Source: Bacteroidetes bacterium GWF2_33_38 (GTDB taxonomy: Bacteria > Bacteroidota > Bacteroidia > Bacteroidales > GWF2-33-38). Taken from it: a stretch of DNA of 64,000 nt. Below, one piece after another: positions 38,504 to 46,900 of this stretch. A program made the translations under genes and the position numbers. Each line of letters opens with the position of its first letter. Positions within the stretch are counted from its first letter, which is position 1. The notes beneath the pieces were generated by a model that had not been told where the DNA came from, searched no databases, and saw only the letters and a program-made list of their open reading frames with translations. Where the stretch lies: contig MEOF01000019.1 of assembly GCA_001769505.1 (NCBI GenBank), positions 1 through 64,000 of the forward strand, written 5' to 3'.

Positions 38504-39538
38504 TTACAAGGTTATATCGTTATTATATTTGCTCAATTGATTTTCAATTTCGGCTACAGTTGGCAACACACTTTGGAATTCTTTTGGTAATGAATGGATT
38601 AGATTATATTCGCTTATTCCAATTGGCTTTTGAATATCTCTTAAAGCATATTCGGCTTCAATTTTATCTTTTGTTTTACAAAGAATTAATCCAACGCTTG
38701 GATTATCGGTTTTATGTTTTAGTTGGCTATCAATTGCCGATAAATAGAAATTTAGTTTTCCCGCATATTCAGGCTTAAATTTTCCAGCTTTTAGCTCAAC
38801 AACTACAAAGCAACGCAAATGTAAGTGATAAAAAAGCAGATCGATGTAATAATCATTCTCGTTTACAACTAAGTTGTATTGTCTGCCAACAAATGCAAAA
38901 CCTTTGCCCATTTCTAATAAAAATTTACTAATGTGCTGTATCATTGCATTTTCAATTTCACGTTCCAATGCATCTTGTTCTAAACCTAAAAAATCAAAAT
39001 TATATGGATTACGAATAGTTTCAATAGCCAATTGCGATTGAGGTATTGGCAAAGTGTTGCTAAAATTGCTTATAGCTTTTCCTTTTGATTGGAAATATTG
39101 ATTTTTAATTTGTATTTCTAATTGATCTCTCGACCAGCCATTTTCAATGGTTGTTTGAGCATAAAACAATGCTTCGTCTAAATTTTTTGTTTGAGAAATT
39201 ATAAGTTTATTGTGTCCCCAAGGAATTTGTGCCACAGCCTGTGGCACAAATGTAAATTGTTGGCTATAAAACAAATACCACTGTCTAATTGCATAAAGAT
39301 TTCGTTTAGAAAATCCGTTAATATTCGGAAAACTGATTTTTAAATCAATTGATAATTGTTCTAAAATTGCATCGCCCCATTGAGCCTCTTTTTGTTTTTG
39401 AACAATTTCTTGTCCCAATTCCCAATAAACTTTCATTAATTGAGAATTAACAGCAACCGCAGCTTTTAATTGAGCAGAACTAATTTTAAGTTTTATACTT
39501 TCAAGCCAAGAAACGTATGCTACATTTTTCAAGTTCAT
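38504..39538 (-). CDS. YhcG-type DUF1016 / PD-(D/E)xK nuclease-domain protein
   Basis: 344 residues. The N-terminal DUF1016 helical domain (about 1-155; VNSQLMKVYWELGQEIVQKQ, GFSKRNLYAIRQWY) is followed by a PD-(D/E)xK nuclease-like C-terminal domain (about 175-325) with D233 in YIDLLFYH and E248-x-K250 in VVVELKAGK. YhcG-family genes are scattered, often mobile, and found near restriction-modification or other defence genes; no such partner is present here. Convergent with the thioredoxin-like gene. Its catalytic residues are intact, so it may be an active nuclease, but the target is unknown. Confidence 0.92.
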   Translation of the reverse strand: MNLKNVAYVSWLESIKLKISSAQLKAAVAVNSQLMKVYWELGQEIVQKQKEAQWGDAILEQLSIDLKISFPNINGFSKRNLYAIRQWYLFYSQQFTFVPQAVAQIPWGHNKLIISQTKNLDEALFYAQTTIENGWSRDQLEIQIKNQYFQSKGKAISNFSNTLPIPQSQLAIETIRNPYNFDFLGLEQDALEREIENAMIQHISKFLLEMGKGFAFVGRQYNLVVNENDYYIDLLFYHLHLRCFVVVELKAGKFKPEYAGKLNFYLSAIDSQLKHKTDNPSVGLILCKTKDKIEAEYALRDIQKPIGISEYNLIHSLPKEFQSVLPTVAEIENQLSKYNNDITL

Positions 39539-39563
39539 TATTCAAAAAGAATCTAGAGTAATT

Positions 39564-39600
39564 TATACCGATAGAATTTTCCTAATTTCGTATCGGTATA
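39564..39600. repeat. 10-bp inverted repeat abutting the left direct repeat
   Basis: TATACCGATA at 39564-39573 pairs exactly with TATCGGTATA at 39591-39600 across a 17-base loop. It ends exactly where the 54-bp direct repeat begins. It may be the original terminator of the DUF4476 gene or part of a recombination site. Confidence 0.6.
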
Positions 39601-39654
39601 TTTTCTCGGCAGAAAACTTTTAAAAACCACCTCCGTTGATATAAGCATTTAGCT
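39601..39654. repeat. 54-bp direct repeat, left copy
   Basis: Matches 45019-45072 at 53 of 54 bases (the one difference is at 39610/45028). On the minus strand it encodes the last residues NAYINGGGF and the stop of the DUF4476 protein, but here nothing upstream continues that gene. Similarity stops sharply at both ends. Confidence 0.95.
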
Positions 39655-39762
39655 ATATCTTTTAGGGGCAGCATAAAATCAATTTTCATAACTTCTGATT
39701 CTTTACGAATTTTGTTTGATTAATATATGTTCTGCTCAATAACATATAAAAAGACTTGGATG

Positions 39763-39780
39763 TTTTTTTTTTTTTTTTTT
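39763..39780 (+). repeat. Homopolymer tract of 18 T
   Basis: Eighteen consecutive T, 71 bases upstream of ATG 39852. Such tracts can change length by slippage and could alter promoter strength; sequencing error in length is also possible. Confidence 0.9.
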
Positions 39781-39851
39781 GCAAATTGCTGTACTTTTAT
39801 AAACGTAGTTATAATAGTGTTTTGTATATAAAAAAACTAATCTCAATTATT

Positions 39852-40280
39852 ATGAAAAAAAACTTGCTGACTTTCTTGATGTTAACATGCTTATTTAACA
39901 TCGGATACTCGCAAAGTATCCACATTATAGACTTATCGGCATTGACCGCTGTTTATGCCGACGAAACCGATTTAACCAACGATTCCTTAGACCTTATCGT
40001 AAGTTTTAAACTTAAAGAATTCGATTTGGCAACGCAAGTAAATTTTATGTTTGGATCTATTCAAAATGAAGGAAACATATTGACACAAACCGCAAACATT
40101 GTTTTTGAAAACGATTCATATTTCTTGAACTATGCAAATCAAACAAACAAGATTGAGAATTACACAACAACGTGCAGCATTCGTTTGAGCAATCAACAAT
40201 ATGTCAATTATCAAACACTTACTCTTGTTGTTACAGGGCAAAACGGCGAACAAAGTAATACCTTATATTGGAACAAATAA
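39852..40280 (+). CDS. Small exported protein of unknown function
   Basis: 142 residues from ATG 39852; the longer frame from 39756 reads through the T18 tract and is unlikely. Signal peptide 1-21 (MKKNLLTFLMLTCLFNIGYS). The mature part is beta-rich (IHIIDLSALTAVYADE, LTLVVTGQNGEQSNTLYW) with a single Cys and no known domain that I recognise. No T9SS sorting domain. First gene of the repeat-bounded segment; the next gene starts 16 bases after its stop. Confidence 0.75.
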   Translation: MKKNLLTFLMLTCLFNIGYSQSIHIIDLSALTAVYADETDLTNDSLDLIVSFKLKEFDLATQVNFMFGSIQNEGNILTQTANIVFENDSYFLNYANQTNKIENYTTTCSIRLSNQQYVNYQTLTLVVTGQNGEQSNTLYWNK

Positions 40281-40296
40281 TTTAAAAATTAGAGTC

Positions 40297-43200
40297 ATGA
40301 AAAAAATAATATTTGTAGTAATTTTAAGCATATTACTGATTAATACACAGGCACAAAATGTTTTTACGGTAACTCAAACAAGCGACCCAGACCCATTTTT
40401 ATACTCAGAAAACCCTGATAATCCTGAAATTCAAGGTACATTGCAATGGGCAGTTCGTAAAGCAAACGATTCTGAATCGGCTTGTATTATTAATTTTGCA
40501 ATACAAGGAACAGCACCACACGTAATTGAGTTGGAATATGGATTGCCTTCTATTCGGCAAACGATAATCATTGATGGAACAAGCCAGCAAGGCTATCAAG
40601 AAAACATACCTGCTATTATTATCGATGGACAAAATAAATTAGTTACGGCATTTCAATTTTATTTTACTGACAATTCGGAAGTAAAAGGCTTATACATACG
40701 AAATTTTCTCATGTACGGAATAGGATTTTCAAATAGCAACAATCTAACAATTGAAAAAAATACCATCAACAATATTTATTCATACGATACTGACATAAGA
40801 GTATCAGTAGGTTTGTATTTTGCAACATGCGGGAATGTGAATATTTATGGGAATTATATAGGAAATCAACTAAATTTTGATGAAAATATACACATCGAAA
40901 ATCATGGCATACTTATAAATTTTGGAAGTACCGATTTTAGAATAGGAGACACCGAGCAAGGACAGGCAAATACAATCAGCAATGTGGGCGAAACAGGAAT
41001 AAAACTAGCAACACAAGACGATTACGGAATTACCATATCGGCAAACAAAATTTACAACAATCCTATAGCCATTTCATTACTAAATGGAGCAAATGAAGCC
41101 AAACAAGCTCCAACAATCAGTTCTTACGACGAAGCAGGAGTAACAGGAACTTCTGAGCCTAACGATGTAATTGAAATATTTGGAAGTGCTAGAGATGAAA
41201 ATGCAAATGAGTATCTAACAAGTATAACTGCCGATGAATTAGGAAACTGGACAACAACATTAGAAAATACAACATGGAATGGAATTGTTGCAACAGCTAC
41301 TGACGAAAGTGGGAATACTAGTAAATTAAGCAATGTATTTAATTCAGAAATTGATTATTGTTTAAACAATCCTATAAATGTTGGTTATGAAACGGAAGAT
41401 ATTACATGTATTGATGGTAACGATGGTAGTATCACTCTAAGTATCAGTGGAGGCTACTCTCCATATAGTATTATTTGGGAAACCAATCCAGTACAAACAT
41501 CTACAAATATAACTAATTTGATAGCCGGCACATATAAATTTAATATAACCGATTTACATGGTTGCACAAAGCATGATAGTATAACATTGACAGAACCATA
41601 TAAACAAGTACAAATCTATGAGGATTTAATATTGAATTATTCTTCTGCAAATTTATTATCTGATGTTTCTAATGCCGTAGATAAATTTGATAATTTGTAT
41701 GTTGTTGGAACTACCAACGATGATGTCCTTGTTAAAAAAATTACGTTAATAAAATATAATAATTCGGGTATTGAGCAATGGATTAGAGATTTTACCGTTA
41801 ATAGTGAATTAAAAAAAATAATAATTGATAAACAGAGTAATGTAATAGTTATTGGAACGAAAACGGAAAATAATGCAAAAAGTATTATTGCAACCAAATA
41901 TAATCAATCAGGTTCAATATTATGGAATGGCTTATACAACTTAGCGAACAGCGATGATGAAATTATTGATGCAATAGCTGACAACGATAATAATATAGTT
42001 ATCGCTGGCAATATAGATAATTACAATAAAATTTTGATAGTAAAATTTGATTACTTAGGAAATTTACTTTGGGCAACAAATTACAACGATTTTTCTTCAA
42101 AAGTTAATGCAATTGTGGCAGATGGTAGCAATATTTATCTTACAGGTTCTAGTACTAACATAAATGAAGATTTTGTAACGCTTTGCTATTCAGGAAATGG
42201 AACTTTTTTATGGTCAAAGTTATATAATGGTTCTGATAATGAAACCGATGAGGCTATTTCAATTGATATTGACAATACGAGCGTATATGTAACTGGTAAA
42301 AGTTTTAGTACTACTAATGATTATGATATTGTTACTATAAAGTATTTAAAGAATGGAACTGAACAATGGATTGCAAAATTTAATGGAGTAAGTAATAATG
42401 TTGATATCCCTTGCAAGATTGCTGTTAATCAAAACATTTTCATTACTGCAAAAAGCAATAATGGATTTAATAATTCTGACTTTTTAACATTATGTTATGA
42501 TGTTAATGGTCAACTTAATTGGGGGCAAATTTATAATGGTGCATCTAATGACAATGATATCCCTACTGATTTTAGAGTAACAAACTCAAATATTGTAGTA
42601 ACAGGTATAAGTACAGATTTTTGCACGGGTTCAGACTATTTGACAATTAATTATAAAACTACTGGTGAATTAGATTGGGTTCAACGCTTTAGTAGTGAGG
42701 GAAATAATCCCGATATCCCAAACTCAATTTCGATAGATAATAATTCAAATGTTTTTGTTTCAGGATTAAGTACAAATAAATTTGGTAATTTTGATATTAC
42801 CACTGTAAAATATAAAAATATTGAAACACAATGCCTATCCTTCCCAAACAAACTCAAAAACAAAGAAGATATACAAACTGAAAATATGAGCCGTAATATA
42901 TTTATGCTCGTAAATAGTTTTATTTATTTAGCTCAAAGCAAAGAATTACTAAATACTGTTTATAATGAAGCCAAAAAATCAGAGGACTTTGAGGTACGTT
43001 ACAACACATTAATTCAAAAAAATCCACAATTTAAAACATTGGTTGAAAAACAACTGAAAAATTGTTTTTATGCCGATAAGCCAGATATTCCTGAGCCATA
43101 TAAAGATATAGAAAGTAAATTAATATATGATAATGATTTATATGTTCCCAATATTTATATTCCAAACATTAATATAGCTGATTTAAATAAACTACCTATA

Positions 43201-43842
43201 ATCGCAATAGGCACGTCTGAAGTTAACGATGATGATGAAATTGTCGGATATACTTTGTCAAAAGATGGTCAAGTTAAGGAAATACTTATTAGTGAAGAAC
43301 TTGCAAATAGTTCTAAAATTCCAATTATTATAATGAATTACTCTATTAAAAATGAAGAAGAATACATTAAGTCAATTAATGACAGTGGGGGGATAATAAA
43401 CAATAATAAAAGCAATTCTTATAACATTTATTTAACACAATTTTCAATAAATTATAGATATGAGTCTAATTTCAGATCTGATTATCATCTTCGAATGATA
43501 TATTTTTTTAGCAGTGGACAATATGAAGATGATACTCCTAATTACTTGATAAAGAAAATAAATAAAAGAGAGATTGGGGAAGTTTTTTATGATATGTTCC
43601 CTCTCAGTGGGGTGGATTATTGGAATGATTTAATAGGGATAGCAGTTGCAACATATGAACATGACTGGTGGGCTGGTTTAAAACCTGTGGCTGTAAATTC
43701 ATCTCAAGTCCCAATGTCTCCTTGTGTTGTTCCTTGTCGGATGAGCTATTTAAATGAATGGTATCAAGCGTTTTATTTCCCTTTTAATGAATTATCATAT
43801 TCGTGCCTATCTAAAGGTTCTTGTCTAATTATTAATTTATAA
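40297..43842 (+). CDS. 1181-residue exported beta-helix / SprB / beta-propeller protein without visible T9SS CTD
   Basis: Start ATG 40297 (MKKIIFVVILSILLINTQAQ is a clear signal peptide); the frame extends 32 codons upstream into the previous gene. Residues about 20-270 resemble a right-handed beta-helix (IEKNTIN, NVNIYGNYIG). A bacterial Ig-like domain (ATDESGNTSKLSNVF) follows at about 270-345, a SprB repeat (DITCIDGNDGSITLSISGG, then IIWETNP) at about 355-433, and eight SBBP-type propeller repeats (NIYLTGSS, YLKNGTEQW) at about 448-843. The last 338 residues match nothing I know and contain YEHDWWAGLKPVAV and Cys-rich PCVVPC and SYSCLSKGSC. There is no YPNP-type sorting domain. Confidence 0.85.
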   Translation: MKKIIFVVILSILLINTQAQNVFTVTQTSDPDPFLYSENPDNPEIQGTLQWAVRKANDSESACIINFAIQGTAPHVIELEYGLPSIRQTIIIDGTSQQGYQENIPAIIIDGQNKLVTAFQFYFTDNSEVKGLYIRNFLMYGIGFSNSNNLTIEKNTINNIYSYDTDIRVSVGLYFATCGNVNIYGNYIGNQLNFDENIHIENHGILINFGSTDFRIGDTEQGQANTISNVGETGIKLATQDDYGITISANKIYNNPIAISLLNGANEAKQAPTISSYDEAGVTGTSEPNDVIEIFGSARDENANEYLTSITADELGNWTTTLENTTWNGIVATATDESGNTSKLSNVFNSEIDYCLNNPINVGYETEDITCIDGNDGSITLSISGGYSPYSIIWETNPVQTSTNITNLIAGTYKFNITDLHGCTKHDSITLTEPYKQVQIYEDLILNYSSANLLSDVSNAVDKFDNLYVVGTTNDDVLVKKITLIKYNNSGIEQWIRDFTVNSELKKIIIDKQSNVIVIGTKTENNAKSIIATKYNQSGSILWNGLYNLANSDDEIIDAIADNDNNIVIAGNIDNYNKILIVKFDYLGNLLWATNYNDFSSKVNAIVADGSNIYLTGSSTNINEDFVTLCYSGNGTFLWSKLYNGSDNETDEAISIDIDNTSVYVTGKSFSTTNDYDIVTIKYLKNGTEQWIAKFNGVSNNVDIPCKIAVNQNIFITAKSNNGFNNSDFLTLCYDVNGQLNWGQIYNGASNDNDIPTDFRVTNSNIVVTGISTDFCTGSDYLTINYKTTGELDWVQRFSSEGNNPDIPNSISIDNNSNVFVSGLSTNKFGNFDITTVKYKNIETQCLSFPNKLKNKEDIQTENMSRNIFMLVNSFIYLAQSKELLNTVYNEAKKSEDFEVRYNTLIQKNPQFKTLVEKQLKNCFYADKPDIPEPYKDIESKLIYDNDLYVPNIYIPNINIADLNKLPIIAIGTSEVNDDDEIVGYTLSKDGQVKEILISEELANSSKIPIIIMNYSIKNEEEYIKSINDSGGIINNNKSNSYNIYLTQFSINYRYESNFRSDYHLRMIYFFSSGQYEDDTPNYLIKKINKREIGEVFYDMFPLSGVDYWNDLIGIAVATYEHDWWAGLKPVAVNSSQVPMSPCVVPCRMSYLNEWYQAFYFPFNELSYSCLSKGSCLIINL

Positions 43843-43847
43843 TCTTT

Positions 43848-44453
43848 ATGAAAACTATTAAGTTTATATTTTTTATAATTGTTTTTAGTGGGACGAGGTG
43901 TGTTGCTCAAGACCAAAAGTATAAAAATGATTTAAGTATTTATTATAATTGGAAATATATTGGGAATACAATTTCAATTGATTATTGTAAAAATGTTTAT
44001 CAAAATTCATTTGTTATAGGGGCACAGATGTATTTAAATCAAATCCCGAATGTTAACGGATATCCATTTAAAGATAAGGCTTATGCTTATGGTATTTCAG
44101 AAAGATTTGGACTCAATATTGGATATAAATATATAATTAAAAACGAAAATATATTAAAAATATTCGTGAGTTCAAATATTCAATATTCAAATATTAGATT
44201 TAGGATAGAAGATGGTAATAATTTAAATGACTATGGGATTATTGCCCTTAGCGATCTTACAGATAGACATAATATTTTTGAATTATTGCTTGGAGTTGGT
44301 ATAAATATCAAAATATATAAAAATGTTTACTTTATGCAATCTGTATTTGTTGGAAAATCGTTCCTTTCTAGTAAAAATTATGGTAGTAGATTTAATAATA
44401 CGACTTCCTATAGATACGGTATAACATATCAATTTGGAAAAAATCTTAAATAA
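43848..44453 (+). CDS. Outer-membrane beta-barrel protein
   Basis: 201 residues. Signal peptide of about 21 residues (MKTIKFIFFIIVFSGTRCVA, then QDQ). The mature part alternates polar and hydrophobic residues in short strands (NWKYIGNTISIDYCKNVY, FGLNIGYKYII, YRYGITYQFG), typical of an eight-to-ten-strand barrel. It begins five bases after the large upstream gene and is very AT-rich. By analogy with SprB/SprF pairs it might help the neighbouring SprB-repeat protein, but it is shorter than SprF and lacks a firm family match. Confidence 0.78.
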   Translation: MKTIKFIFFIIVFSGTRCVAQDQKYKNDLSIYYNWKYIGNTISIDYCKNVYQNSFVIGAQMYLNQIPNVNGYPFKDKAYAYGISERFGLNIGYKYIIKNENILKIFVSSNIQYSNIRFRIEDGNNLNDYGIIALSDLTDRHNIFELLLGVGINIKIYKNVYFMQSVFVGKSFLSSKNYGSRFNNTTSYRYGITYQFGKNLK

Positions 44454-44476
44454 ATAATAACAGTAAATAAAAAAAT

Positions 44477-44977
44477 ATGAAAACAATATTATTAGGCGTT
44501 TTATTGATATGTTTTGTAAATTTATTTTCTCAAAATAGGGGTAATTTATATAATAGTACATTAACAGAATTATCAAACACAATTGGTTCGTTTTACACTG
44601 AATCATGTGATGGTATGAAAAGTATTAACGATACGAAGTATAATTCCAATTATTATAATACAGATGATGGAGGAAATGCAGTATATTTTTATAAATCTAT
44701 AGAGTTTCAACAAAATGGTGTTGCAGATAATTTTACTATCCTTATTTACCCGAATCCAAGTTTTGGAATAATAAATATTACAAGCAATGATGACACAGCC
44801 CCAATATGCCTTGAAATATACAGCAGTCTCGGACAAAAAGTATATGCCAATAACTTTAAAAACTGTGCAATGGCAAAAAACATTAATTTAAACTTAGCAG
44901 ATGGTGTCTATTATTGCAGATTTCGTAAAGAAACTGGGGCAGTATTGAATCAGAAATTAGTAATACAAAATGAGTAA
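44477..44977 (+). CDS. Miniature T9SS cargo: signal peptide, short linker and type A sorting domain
   Basis: 166 residues. Signal peptide 1-19 (MKTILLGVLLICFVNLFSQ). About 67 residues of Asn/Tyr-rich sequence with no recognised fold follow, then a complete type A sorting domain from about residue 87: ILIYPNPSFGIINI, IYSSLGQKVYANN, LNLADGVYYCRF and LNQKLVIQNE. Such domains normally sit at the end of much larger proteins. Possible explanations are a decayed remnant of a larger cargo, or a small surface peptide. Last gene of the repeat-bounded segment. Confidence 0.82.
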   Translation: MKTILLGVLLICFVNLFSQNRGNLYNSTLTELSNTIGSFYTESCDGMKSINDTKYNSNYYNTDDGGNAVYFYKSIEFQQNGVADNFTILIYPNPSFGIINITSNDDTAPICLEIYSSLGQKVYANNFKNCAMAKNINLNLADGVYYCRFRKETGAVLNQKLVIQNE

Positions 44978-44982
44978 AATAC

Positions 44983-45022
44983 AAAAAATAAGAGACTGCC
45001 TTTGGGCAGCCCCTTATTTTTT
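44983..45022. terminator. Hairpin between the miniature T9SS cargo and DUF4476 genes
   Basis: An 18-bp stem (44983-45000 with 45005-45022, loop TTTG). Two positions are A-C mismatches on the plus strand but G-U pairs on the minus strand, so it is best formed in minus-strand RNA, downstream of the DUF4476 stop. Its right arm overlaps the first four bases of the right direct-repeat copy. Confidence 0.75.
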
Positions 45023-45072
45023 CTCGGTAGAAAACTTTTAAAAACCACCTCCGTTGATATAAGCATTTAGCT
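45019..45072. repeat. 54-bp direct repeat, right copy (3' end of DUF4476 gene)
   Basis: Pairs with 39601-39654. It contains the final ten or eleven codons, the stop codon and about 19 bases downstream of the DUF4476 gene. Confidence 0.95.
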
Positions 45073-46012
45073 CATCAATCGACGATTCAAAAGTGAATGC
45101 ATCGTTAAGTTGGTAATAGTTTCCAATATCGTAAGTGTGTCCGTATGCATATTTGGCAAGTTCTAAACGAGTATCTTCAAATGTGAATAGAAGCATAATT
45201 TCTTTTACTTGCGATGATAATAAACAGTTTGAATTTATTACTTGTTTAGCAATAGTTAATTTACTGTCTTCAAATGTTTTTGAAGCAATGGATTGTTTAA
45301 CGCTAAAAAACGAATTTTGATCCATCGGTTGAGGACAACCAATTGGGCCCGAATAACCAGGTAAATAAACAACAACCTGAGTAGGAGGAGGAGTATTGTC
45401 AACATATACGTTGGTGCCCGTTCCAGTAGTTGTTGTGGTCGTAGAATAGGTTGTAGTTGTAGATGAGCTTGTTCCGCCCATATTACCATCGTTAATATTC
45501 ATATTTACATTTAATCCAACACCTCCAATGTTTAAACCCATCGAAACATTTTCGTTTGTTCCTCCGGTAGTGGTAGTTGTGGTTTCGGTATATGTAACAT
45601 TAGCCACAGGAACAACAACTGCTGCAGGAGCAATGGTTGTATAAACAATGGTTGCTTGTTGAGGTGCAGGCGGTGCACTTTGTGCAATTGGCACTTCGCT
45701 TCTGAAACGGAAAACATACTCCCCTTTGTTGTTTAGTTTAAGAGTGTAGGTTGTTTCAGTTCCCGGATTAAGCATAATTTGCTTTTGCAACTGCCCCAAT
45801 GTTTTGTCTTCAAAAATTGCACGAACCGTATAATTCGGTGCGTTTAAATCGGTAATTTTGATATTCGTTTCAGGACTTGCATTTTGCATAATTCCATTTA
45901 AAACAATCGAAAATTTTTCGCCACCTTCGCTAAAGAAGATGAAATTCGATAATTGTGCATTCATTGATTTAATTACTACGAACGCAATTAATAAGAGTAA
46001 TAGTTTTTTCAT
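45038..46012 (-). CDS. DUF4476-domain exported protein
   Basis: 324 residues. Signal peptide 1-19 (MKKLLLLLIAFVVIKSMNA). Beta-rich N-terminal part (about 20-110), then a low-complexity linker of about 110 residues rich in Thr, Ala, Pro and Gly (TYTETTTTTTGG, STTTTYSTTTTTTGTG), then the DUF4476 helical domain (about 225-324; MDQNSFFSVKQSI, VKEIMLLFTFEDTRLELAKY, DELNAYINGGGF). The family occurs in Bacteroidota and its function is unknown. The 3' end is duplicated at 39601-39654. Confidence 0.88.
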   Translation of the reverse strand: MKKLLLLLIAFVVIKSMNAQLSNFIFFSEGGEKFSIVLNGIMQNASPETNIKITDLNAPNYTVRAIFEDKTLGQLQKQIMLNPGTETTYTLKLNNKGEYVFRFRSEVPIAQSAPPAPQQATIVYTTIAPAAVVVPVANVTYTETTTTTTGGTNENVSMGLNIGGVGLNVNMNINDGNMGGTSSSTTTTYSTTTTTTGTGTNVYVDNTPPPTQVVVYLPGYSGPIGCPQPMDQNSFFSVKQSIASKTFEDSKLTIAKQVINSNCLLSSQVKEIMLLFTFEDTRLELAKYAYGHTYDIGNYYQLNDAFTFESSIDELNAYINGGGF

Positions 46013-46049
46013 AAGTTTATGTATAATTGATTATTGCGGCGGCAATTTA

Positions 46050-46057
46050 CAAAATTA
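46050..46057 (-). promoter_or_regulatory. -7 box of the DUF4476 gene
   Basis: Reads TAATTTTG on the minus strand, a perfect TAnnTTTG, 38 bases before ATG 46012. It suggests this gene can be transcribed apart from murQ. Confidence 0.45.
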
Positions 46058-46071
46058 ATACCAAATTTCAA

Positions 46072-46866
46072 TTAAGAATTAAGTGCTTTTCTGATGCTCC
46101 CTTTTTTGTTTAAAAGTTCTTGAGCTTCGTTGTACGTAATGTTCATTTGTTCAGAAATAATTCTAACGGCTCTTTCTTTGAGTTTGATGTTATTTAATTG
46201 TAAGTCAATCATTTTATTTCCTTTTACCTTTCCCAGTTTTATCATTACCGAAGTAGAAATCATATTTAAAACAAGTTTTTGAGCAGTGCCTGCTTTCATA
46301 CGAGTGCTACCGGTAACAAACTCAGGTCCAACCACAACTTCAATAGAATATTTCGATTCGTGAGCAAGTAAACTATTCTCGTTGCAAGTAATGCAAGCGG
46401 TTTCGATGTTGTGTAAACTGCAATTTTGAATTGCACCTACCACGTATGGAGTTGTTCCTGAAGCTGATAATCCGATAACAAAATCGTTTTTCGAAATCTT
46501 GTGTTTTTGCAAATCTCGCCAGCCTTTTTCAAAATCATCTTCGGCATTTTCAACAGCTTTGCGAATGGCTTTTTCGCCTCCGGCAATAACTCCGATTACA
46601 AGATTTTCGTCGACTCCAAATGTCGGAGGACATTCCGATGCATCAACCACACCTAAACGCCCACTGGTCCCAGAACCGATGTAAAATAAACGCCCACCTT
46701 TTTTCATTTTTTTTACTATCGCTTCAACCACAGTTTCAATAATTGCAATGCTTTTTTCAATAGCAAGCGGAACGGTTTTGTCTTCTTTATTAATATTTGT
46801 AAGAAGTTCGTGTGCCGTCATATTTTCAAGATTGTCGTAATATGAATTCGATTCTGTTGTTTTCAC
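46072..46866 (-). CDS. murQ: N-acetylmuramic acid 6-phosphate etherase
   Basis: Cleaves the lactyl ether of MurNAc-6-phosphate to GlcNAc-6-phosphate and lactate, in cell-wall recycling. 264 residues, somewhat shorter than the roughly 300 of E. coli. SIS-domain signatures are clear: IGSGTSGRLGVVDASECPPTFG, VIGLSASGTTPYVVGAI, EFVTGSTRMKAGTAQKLVLNM. The N-terminus (YYDNLENMTAHELLTNINKED) and C-terminal helices with ALNS ending are complete. No kinase gene (anmK, murK) is adjacent. Co-oriented downstream of sucB. Confidence 0.95.
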   Translation of the reverse strand: MKTTESNSYYDNLENMTAHELLTNINKEDKTVPLAIEKSIAIIETVVEAIVKKMKKGGRLFYIGSGTSGRLGVVDASECPPTFGVDENLVIGVIAGGEKAIRKAVENAEDDFEKGWRDLQKHKISKNDFVIGLSASGTTPYVVGAIQNCSLHNIETACITCNENSLLAHESKYSIEVVVGPEFVTGSTRMKAGTAQKLVLNMISTSVMIKLGKVKGNKMIDLQLNNIKLKERAVRIISEQMNITYNEAQELLNKKGSIRKALNS

Positions 46867-46900
46867 GAGAATAATAGTTGGTTTAACATTCGTGATATTT

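Larger units (their letters stand above)
39539..39851. other. Intergenic region with inverted repeat, left direct-repeat copy and T18 tract
   Basis: Between the YhcG-type gene and the next exported gene. It holds an inverted repeat (39564-39573 and 39591-39600), the left 54-bp direct-repeat copy (39601-39654) and a homopolymer of 18 T (39763-39780). No ORF with coding character was seen. Confidence 0.75.

Noticed and set aside
39655-39755. Possible decayed remains of a second DUF4476 gene beyond the left 54-bp repeat
   Set aside because: No similarity to the DUF4476 gene continues past 39654 in any frame; the boundary is abrupt.
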